A DNA stretch of 64,000 nt, from the NCBI GenBank assembly GCA_964567995.1, contig CAZMOB010000001.1, positions 62,001-126,000 of the forward strand, in the 5' to 3' direction. Positions 58,395 through 64,000 of this stretch are shown here, one piece after another. The stretch's first letter is position 1. Each line of letters opens with the position of its first letter. The notes under the pieces are model-generated. The model saw only the letters and a program-made list of their open reading frames with translations. It was not told the origin of the DNA and searched no databases. This stretch comes from JAGOTP01 sp964567995 (GTDB lineage: Bacteria; Patescibacteriota; Patescibacteriia; 2-12-FULL-60-25). The position numbers and the translations under genes were made by a program.

Positions 58395-60029
58395 TTAACA
58401 CACCATTTGTTTCAGTTGCTTGTTCAAGACACGATCGTTCTCTCGGTAATCAAGGGGCAACTCGATAAGGTGAACGCCCGGTGTATTCAGAGCGTGTGAC
58501 AAGAGTCCTAGAACGTCTTCGGTCTTTTCTGCCCGTACCCCATGGGCTCCGTAGGTTTCGGCGTACTTCACAAAATCTGGATTCTTGAACTCAAGACCGA
58601 AATTTGGGAGTTCCATCCCCGCCTGTTTCCATTTGATCATACCGTAACCATTGTCGTTCAAGAGGAGAATGACGATGTGGAGTTTAAGACGAACGGCGGT
58701 TTCTAACTCTTGCGAATTCATCATGAAACCTCCATCACCACAGACGGCCATGATTTTGCGGTCGGGATAGATAAGCGCGGCGGCCATCGCAGAAGGAAGG
58801 CCAGCGCCCATGGTGGCAAGGGCGTTATCGAGGAGAAGCGTGTTCGGTTCGTGCGCATGGTAATGACGGGCGAACCAGAGTTTGTACATGCCATTATCTA
58901 GACAGACGATTCCGTCCGATGGCATAGCTTCACGGACAAGGCTCACGACACGCTGCGGTTTGATTGGGAAAGAGTTGTCCTGTTCTGTTTCGGCGCTGTG
59001 AGCGAGCAAGCGTTCACGGGCGCGTAAGAAAACGGAGAAATCCCAATGCGTTTGCTGTGTGAGTTGTTCTTTGATCTGCCAGATCGCATTGGCGATATCA
59101 CCGATGACTTCGAGCTGTGGGAAATAAATTTGATCGACTTTGGCGGAGCAGAAATTGACATGGATCACCTGTTGGCCGCCCCGTTTCATGATGAAGGGTG
59201 GTTTTTCGACGACATCATGACCAATGTTGATGATGAGATCGGCCGCTTCGACGGCGCAATGAACGTAATCACCGGCCGATAGCGCTGCTGTTCCAAGAAA
59301 GAGGGGATGACGTTCGTCGATAACGCCTTTCCCCATTTGCGTGTTGAAGAAGGGGATGCTGGTGGTGTCGACGAACTCGCGTAGCATCTTGGCCGTGAGT
59401 TTGCGATTGGCACCCGCACCGATGAGGAGAAGCGGACGTTTGGCGGCCTCAATCATCCGCACGGCCTCAGCAATGGCTTTACCTTCGGCGATGGGGCGAC
59501 GCACACGTTTTACCGGGAATGGTTCCTGATCGGTCGTATCGGTGGCCACATCTTCTGGCAATTCAAGATGAACCGCGCCCGGACGTTCTTCCTCCGCTTG
59601 GCGGAACGCTTCACGCACTGAGGCGGCGACTGAATCTCCATTGACGATTTGTTTGGCAAACTTTGTAACCGGTTTCATCAAATCAATCGTGTTCACGATC
59701 TGGAACGCTCCTTGTTTGCTTTTCCAAATTCCTTTTTGTCCGGTGATCATGAGCATCGGCATGCCGCCGAGCTGGGCGTAGGCAGCGGCGGTGACGAAGT
59801 TCGTCGCTCCAGGACCAAGCGTTGAGAGAGCGACCCCTGTTTTGCCGGTTAAGCGGCCAAAGGTAGCCGCCATGAATCCGGCTGACTGCTCGTGACGTGT
59901 TGTGATGAGCGTGATGGAGGACGTGCGTAACGCTTCCAAAAAATGCAGGTTTTCCTCACCTGGAACACCAAAAATGTATTTTACCCCTTCTGCTTCTAAG
60001 GAACGGACAAAGAGTTCGGAGGCAGTCAT
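58395..60029 (-). CDS. Acetolactate synthase-like TPP enzyme
   Basis: The 544-aa protein has three thiamine-enzyme domains: an N-terminal PYR domain with the catalytic Glu in FGVPGEENLHFLEAL, a central transhydrogenase-like domain, and a C-terminal TPP domain with MAVCGDGGFMMNSQELETAV and LNDNGYGMIKWKQ. It matches the catabolic AlsS or large-subunit IlvB type; no small regulatory subunit (ilvN) is adjacent. It could decarboxylate another 2-oxoacid. It precedes the ALDH gene. Confidence 0.85.
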   Translation of the reverse strand: MTASELFVRSLEAEGVKYIFGVPGEENLHFLEALRTSSITLITTRHEQSAGFMAATFGRLTGKTGVALSTLGPGATNFVTAAAYAQLGGMPMLMITGQKGIWKSKQGAFQIVNTIDLMKPVTKFAKQIVNGDSVAASVREAFRQAEEERPGAVHLELPEDVATDTTDQEPFPVKRVRRPIAEGKAIAEAVRMIEAAKRPLLLIGAGANRKLTAKMLREFVDTTSIPFFNTQMGKGVIDERHPLFLGTAALSAGDYVHCAVEAADLIINIGHDVVEKPPFIMKRGGQQVIHVNFCSAKVDQIYFPQLEVIGDIANAIWQIKEQLTQQTHWDFSVFLRARERLLAHSAETEQDNSFPIKPQRVVSLVREAMPSDGIVCLDNGMYKLWFARHYHAHEPNTLLLDNALATMGAGLPSAMAAALIYPDRKIMAVCGDGGFMMNSQELETAVRLKLHIVILLLNDNGYGMIKWKQAGMELPNFGLEFKNPDFVKYAETYGAHGVRAEKTEDVLGLLSHALNTPGVHLIELPLDYRENDRVLNKQLKQMVC

Positions 60030-60113
60030 AGATTTCTAGTATCAAGCATGGAAGAGGGGAAAGCAATTTTGCTAATGAAAGCCTTGTTTTTAACAAAATA
60101 CGGCTCAATTTGA

Positions 60114-60142
60114 TTGACAAAAAGCCCATTTTGTGCTATTTT
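60114..60142 (+). promoter_or_regulatory. Consensus promoter of the 60234 gene
   Basis: TTGACA (60114-60119), 17 bp, TATTTT (60137-60142). Confidence 0.75.
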
Positions 60143-60152
60143 ATACCGTTGC

Positions 60153-60177
60153 ATGGTCACCGATATTTGGTGGCCAT
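60153..60177 (+). promoter_or_regulatory. 5'-terminal stem-loop in the leader of the 60234 gene
   Basis: ATGGTCACC (60153-60161) pairs with GGTGGCCAT (60169-60177) (one T-G wobble), about 4 nt from the predicted transcript start. It may protect the mRNA end. Confidence 0.5.
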
Positions 60178-60233
60178 ACCGCAGCATTCAGTACACCCTC
60201 ACAATCCACCCCCCCCCATCGCAGGAGTCCGCC

Positions 60234-60917
60234 ATGAAGAAGTTCGCTGGTCTCGCCTTCGTCACGCTCTGTCTCGTCGTCGCCGCCTGCGTACCGGATC
60301 GGAATGAGTACCTCTCTCCGGATAGCGATCAGCACCTGACGGATTTCGTCCGCCGCTTCGACGATGATCAGCGCTTCAAGCTGACCCGCGAGTTGATGTC
60401 CTTCGAGGACACGACCGGGATCAAGCTTCAGGTCATCAGCATCGATTCCTTCCCCGACGGGTACGATCGGCAGATGTATGCGTCCATGCTCGAGAAGGAT
60501 TTTGAGATGGATCAATCTGGTGCTCGTCGTCGAGTTGTTATCGTCCTCTTCGATCGGAAAGATCCTGTCCCTGAGCTGCCGGAGTGTCGGGTGGACATGC
60601 TCGACAACTTGCCTCCTGGGTGGCGTGACGCGCTTGGGAACAACACGGCGGCTCGTGCGATGGGTCGAGGGCATTGCCTTGAGGCGTTTCTCATCTCGCT
60701 CCGGCGTGTCGAGACCGTGCTCGCGCCGACCTTCCGACCGCCGCCCGGCTCGCTGCACGTCTACCAGCTCGCACCGAATACCTACGTGCCTACCTACGTC
60801 TACGGACTCGCTGCCTTGTGCTTTATCGCCGGCATCGCCTTGATCCGAGCGGCAGTGCGGCGCTTGAAGAAGCCGACCACCTCGACCGCCTCCTCGGGGG
60901 CCGCCATGGAGGGTTAG
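60234..60917 (+). CDS. TPM-like domain lipoprotein with C-terminal anchor, 227 aa
   Basis: The start at 60234 follows CAGGAG. The signal MKKFAGLAFVTLCLVVAAC has a lipobox with Cys19. The mature N-terminal part has LTDFVRRFDDDQRFKLTREL, then TGIKLQVISIDSFPDG and RRRVVIVLFDR, as in TPM (YgcG/Psb32) domains. A C-terminal membrane helix (VYGLAALCFIAGIALIRAAV) follows. Upstream frame to 60114 is not used. It is a GC-rich cassette gene with its own promoter and terminator. Confidence 0.7.
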   Translation: MKKFAGLAFVTLCLVVAACVPDRNEYLSPDSDQHLTDFVRRFDDDQRFKLTRELMSFEDTTGIKLQVISIDSFPDGYDRQMYASMLEKDFEMDQSGARRRVVIVLFDRKDPVPELPECRVDMLDNLPPGWRDALGNNTAARAMGRGHCLEAFLISLRRVETVLAPTFRPPPGSLHVYQLAPNTYVPTYVYGLAALCFIAGIALIRAAVRRLKKPTTSTASSGAAMEG

Positions 60918-60943
60918 AACTCTTTACCGCTATACCGCGTTAC

Positions 60944-61010
60944 CTGAAAACCGCACGCGCCATCTGGGCGAGTCCGCGGTCCCTCTCTCAGGTGGCGCGG
61001 TTTTCAGTTT
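60944..61010 (+). terminator. Layered terminator of the 60234 gene
   Basis: CTGAAAACCGC (60944-60954) pairs with GCGGTTTTCAG (60997-61007). Inside, GCCATCTG pairs with CAGGTGGC. A T-rich stretch follows. Confidence 0.8.
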
Positions 61011-61075
61011 CAAAAATACCTCTTTCTAGCATTGACGGCTCGCCAGCTTTCTGACAACGGTGTAGAAGAAGAGCT

Positions 61076-62905
61076 ATGGAGCAACTTTTAAAACAGTACT
61101 TTGGGTATTCTCAGTTCCGACCTTTGCAGCGCGAGGTGATTGAGCATGTGATGTCGGGGAAAGATTCGCTGGTGCTTATGCCAACCGGTGGAGGAAAGTC
61201 GTTGTGTTTTCAGTTACCGGCGTTGGCATTGCCGGGGCTGACTCTTGTCATCTCGCCGCTCATCGCGCTTATGAAGGATCAGGTGGACGCGCTGACAGCG
61301 AACGGTGTGTCAGCTGCCTTCGTAAACAGTTCCTTATCCGCCTCTGAAGCTGAGCGGATTTGGCGGGATGCGTTGACCGGGAAGATCAAGCTCCTATACA
61401 TCGCACCAGAGCGTGTGCCGGTTCTTCAGATGCGTTCAGATCTGCTACAGCTTCCTGTTTCCCTGATCGCCATCGACGAAGCGCATTGTATTTCCGAGTG
61501 GGGGCACGATTTTCGTCCGGAGTATCGTCAATTGAACCTTCTACGAGATCTTTATCCAAAGGCTTCACTCGTTGCGCTCACAGCGACCGCTAATCCGCGA
61601 GTAAAGGAGGATATTTTGAAGCAGCTGAACTTCCGGCAAGGGAAAATTTTTCAATCCAGTTTTAATCGACCGAATTTGTTGTACCGAGTCATCCCAAAGA
61701 AGCAATCGTTTGAACGGTTGTTGCATGAGTTGCGCGGTCGTGTGGGCCAGGCGGTGGTCGTCTATTGTTTTTCTCGGAAAAGCACAGAGCAAATTGCCGA
61801 ACGTCTGGTGTTAAATGGCATAAAGGCGGCGGCGTATCACGCCGGCATTCCGGCGGAAGCGCGAGCACGGGTGCAAGAGCGATTCATTCGAGACGAAGTT
61901 CCAGTGATTGTTGCGACGATTGCGTTTGGAATGGGCATCGACAAGCCGGACGTGCGTCTGGTAGTTCACATGGATCTTCCAAAGTCCGTCGAAGGGTACT
62001 ATCAAGAAACCGGTCGTGCCGGTCGTGATGGTCTGCCGAGTCAATGTTTACTGTTCTATTCCGCCGGGGATCGGGTGAAGCAACAGATGTTTATTCGAGA
62101 TATGCCAAGCGTTCAAGAACGGCAGCGTGCCTACGCGCAACTTGAGCAGATGGTTCAGTATGGAGAGCTTCGTTCGTGTCGTCGCACGTTTTTATTGAAT
62201 TATTTCGGTGAGCAGCGGAGCGAAACGACGTGTGATGCATGTGATGTCTGCGTTCCACAAAAAGAAGAGGTCGTCCTGTCGAAGGCGGTAGCTGAAGTTG
62301 GACCGTACGATGCGGGGCTCTTTGAAGCGTTGCGCGCGCATCGATTGCGACTCGCCCAAGAAAAAGGCGTGCCTCCATATGTTATTTTTGGTGATCGCAC
62401 ATTGGCGGATCTCGCGAGTCGCTGGCCGAAAACGCTTCAGGAACTGCCACAGATCTTCGGCATCGGTCAAACGAAGTTAGAACAATATGGAGAGAGCTTC
62501 TTATCCGTCATTAGATTGTATGCAGCTGAACATGGTTGGCCAGTCGTTTCTGCAGCTCCTCTGATCCAGCAAATTGCGGTTGTGAAACCTCGTGCAAAAC
62601 AGAGTCTGGGCGACTCGGCAGCACATACGAAAGAGCTGTTTACTTCTGGAAAAAGCCTTGAGGAGGTTGCGAAGATCCGCAATCTGGCGCTTGGGACAAT
62701 TCTACAGCATCTCGAAGAAGCGATTCAGCTAGGAGAAAAGATTTCGCTAGAGCGGTTGTCTTTTCCGGCGGATCGTCTCGCGGTGATCAAACAAGCTTTT
62801 CAAGAGACGAATGGGTTTACGCTGACGCCGGTCTATCAAAAACTTGGGGCGAAATATTCGTATGATGAATTACGTTTAGCTCGGTTGATTTTACGCAGCC
62901 GGTGA
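61076..62905 (+). CDS. recQ: ATP-dependent DNA helicase RecQ, no RQC domain seen
   Basis: The 609-aa helicase has Walker A (MPTGGGKSLCFQLP), the DEAH-type motif (IDEAHCISEWGHDFRPEY), motif VI (QETGRAGRDGLPSQC) and a zinc module (CRRTFLLNYFGE, CDACDVC). After the zinc site the sequence goes straight into an HRDC-like domain (FEALRAHRLRLAQEKGVP through GQTKLEQYGESFL) and then a helical HTH_40-like tail (SLEEVAKIRNLALGTILQHL). The winged-helix RQC normally found between them is not evident. It unwinds recombination and repair intermediates. Confidence 0.92.
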   Translation: MEQLLKQYFGYSQFRPLQREVIEHVMSGKDSLVLMPTGGGKSLCFQLPALALPGLTLVISPLIALMKDQVDALTANGVSAAFVNSSLSASEAERIWRDALTGKIKLLYIAPERVPVLQMRSDLLQLPVSLIAIDEAHCISEWGHDFRPEYRQLNLLRDLYPKASLVALTATANPRVKEDILKQLNFRQGKIFQSSFNRPNLLYRVIPKKQSFERLLHELRGRVGQAVVVYCFSRKSTEQIAERLVLNGIKAAAYHAGIPAEARARVQERFIRDEVPVIVATIAFGMGIDKPDVRLVVHMDLPKSVEGYYQETGRAGRDGLPSQCLLFYSAGDRVKQQMFIRDMPSVQERQRAYAQLEQMVQYGELRSCRRTFLLNYFGEQRSETTCDACDVCVPQKEEVVLSKAVAEVGPYDAGLFEALRAHRLRLAQEKGVPPYVIFGDRTLADLASRWPKTLQELPQIFGIGQTKLEQYGESFLSVIRLYAAEHGWPVVSAAPLIQQIAVVKPRAKQSLGDSAAHTKELFTSGKSLEEVAKIRNLALGTILQHLEEAIQLGEKISLERLSFPADRLAVIKQAFQETNGFTLTPVYQKLGAKYSYDELRLARLILRSR

Positions 62906-62986
62906 CTCGGACTCTCTTCCATAAAGGCGGATGGTCATGAGCCACCTGGCCAGAATGAAAGACGTAAAAAGGCTGAAGTTAGACGA

Positions 62987-63424
62987 TTATGATTTTGATA
63001 GAGCTGAGTTCAGTGCTTGTCTACAGGTATCTTCCATGACGGATGAAGTGAATTTTACCGTCTTGAATTCTTCAAGTCCGATCCAGCGAGATCCGACCAT
63101 TTCGCCGGAAGAGGTGTCGACTTCTGCCTGATCATTTTTTGCGTTACACAGAAAATTTAGGTTTACGGTTTTTTGGCCGTGTCCATCTACATATTCGAAA
63201 TACCCAAAAAGGCGTCCAACAGTTACGTCGATTCCTGCCTCTTCTCGTGTTTCTCGAATGACACCCTGTTCAATTGTTTCGCCTTGATCAATTCCGCCGC
63301 CCGGAACCTCCCAAGTTCCGGGTAAGAATGCTTCATCATCATCTCCTCGCTTTAGAATAAGAACTTTGCCGTCTTTGACCATGAACGCACTTACCGCGAT
63401 TTTAAAAGCTTGTAGATCGAACAT
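62987..63424 (-). CDS. Nudix hydrolase
   Basis: The 145-aa protein has a full Nudix box GGGIDQGETIEQGVIRETRE followed by EAG, and AVSAFMVKDGKVLILKRGDD at the start, like 8-oxo-dGTP or NTP-cleaning MutT-type members. A TATAGT box lies 9 nt before the ATG on this strand, so the leader is very short. It ends 81 bp past recQ on the opposite strand. Confidence 0.88.
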   Translation of the reverse strand: MFDLQAFKIAVSAFMVKDGKVLILKRGDDDEAFLPGTWEVPGGGIDQGETIEQGVIRETREEAGIDVTVGRLFGYFEYVDGHGQKTVNLNFLCNAKNDQAEVDTSSGEMVGSRWIGLEEFKTVKFTSSVMEDTCRQALNSALSKS

Positions 63425-63449
63425 AATGAGCTGACTATACCCATTTGTA

Positions 63450-64000
63450 TTATAGGCTCAACATCTTTTCTTGAATCGTTTCCGCAGTCATCTGTTCTCC
63501 TGGAATCGCGTTTTTCACATCGTACGTTCCAATCATCGTTCGCCTTAGCGCGATCGCATATCCACCAACTCCCAACGCTTGCCCTAGATCATCAGCGAGA
63601 GAACGAATATACGTTCCAGAAGTGCAATGCACGCTCAGCTCTAGTTTTGGCCAAACGTACGAACGAATCTCAAGTAGCGAAATCGTTACTTCTTTTGTTG
63701 GCCGTAGATCTTCTGTTGCTGTTCCCGCACGGGCAAGTTTGTAGAGGGGGGTGCCATGCAGCTTCTTGGCTGAGTAGAGGGGTGCTTTTTGTAAAAAGGT
63801 TCCTGTAAATGGTTTTAGGGCCTTTTGGATTTGCTCAAGGGTTGGCGGTGCCTTCTCTTTGTCCATTGTCTCAGTTACCTCACCCTCGCTATCAAAGGTA
63901 TCCGTTCGTTTGCCTAATTCGATCGTGACTGCATAGTCTTTTTCTAGCCCAACGAGCGGCGTCAGGGCTTTTGTTCCTTTTCCAATGCCAAGGATCAACA
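63450..64000 (-). CDS. truB: tRNA pseudouridine synthase B (cut by window end)
   Basis: The frame is open through the window edge; its start and the catalytic Asp (G-x-L-D-P) lie outside. The visible part matches TruB: LILGIGKGTKALTPLVGLEKDY, FTGTFLQKAPLYSAKKLHG and VHCTSGTYIRSLADDLGQAL. TruB makes pseudouridine at U55 of tRNA. Confidence 0.9.
   Translation of the reverse strand, partial: LILGIGKGTKALTPLVGLEKDYAVTIELGKRTDTFDSEGEVTETMDKEKAPPTLEQIQKALKPFTGTFLQKAPLYSAKKLHGTPLYKLARAGTATEDLRPTKEVTISLLEIRSYVWPKLELSVHCTSGTYIRSLADDLGQALGVGGYAIALRRTMIGTYDVKNAIPGEQMTAETIQEKMLSL

Overview
The window looks like a piece of a Patescibacteria (Candidate Phyla Radiation) chromosome that uses the standard bacterial code (TGA is a stop). 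The evidence is a split transketolase (two genes), an editing-domain-less ProRS with an inserted zinc ribbon, RNase Y, a secreted domain (about 120 aa) present in two adjacent proteins and familiar from CPR surface proteins, and little of the usual biosynthetic gene content. A lineage with a larger CPR genome (for example Uhrbacteria or Magasanikbacteria) is my guess; the sequence does not prove it. Several native genes appear leaderless: an extended or consensus -10 box ends 6-7 nt before the ATG (HIT gene at 2200, FAD oxidoreductase at 28664, phosphotransferase at 45197).

Layout. 1-5.2 kb: PP2C tail, DUF1993, VOC, patatin, HIT, membrane proteins and a transglutaminase-like/pyrophosphatase-like fusion. 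5.3-13.6 kb: orphan genes, a phosphotransferase, a MOSC gene broken by one base, a SAM-I-riboswitch-like leader, a MerR/TipA regulator, a hydroxyacid dehydrogenase and a DUF2975+Xre pair. 13.6-25 kb: secreted M4 metalloprotease with thrombospondin-3 repeats, HIT, GST, a second DUF2975 gene and a 1302-aa cyclic-glucan-synthase-like enzyme. 25-30.8 kb: TfoX-N, YdeI, an SAHH-like gene whose C-terminus lies in the -1 frame after an A_AAA_AAG run, tRNA-Asp, a DadA-like oxidase and a Nudix. 31-36.6 kb: pentose-phosphate block (tkt-C, tkt-N, rpe, rpiB) interleaved with a cupredoxin and a surface-protein paralogue. 36.6-45 kb: ileS, lipoprotein, tRNA-Lys, tRNA-Arg, a zincin, a zinc-ribbon protein between direct repeats, a PIN protein and a phosphotransferase. 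46.8-51.8 kb: a carotenoid cluster (crtE-crtB-crtI-cruF plus a convergent UbiA prenyltransferase) whose gene set matches C50 bacterioruberin-type synthesis. 52.7-64 kb: proS, HU, rny, aldehyde dehydrogenase, acetolactate synthase, recQ, Nudix and truB (cut by the window end).

The most unusual feature is a second class of gene scattered through the window. About eleven orphan genes (2, 3253-, 5344, 7657, 8637, 9843, 11242, 46086-, 46628-, 51973 and 60234) are more GC-rich than their neighbours. All but the truncated first have a good Shine-Dalgarno, and most have a recognisable -35/-10 promoter and a long, layered GC-rich hairpin at the 3' end. Several encode lipoproteins or membrane proteins, and two are broken by a single-base shift. 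They look like independent expression cassettes set between native genes.
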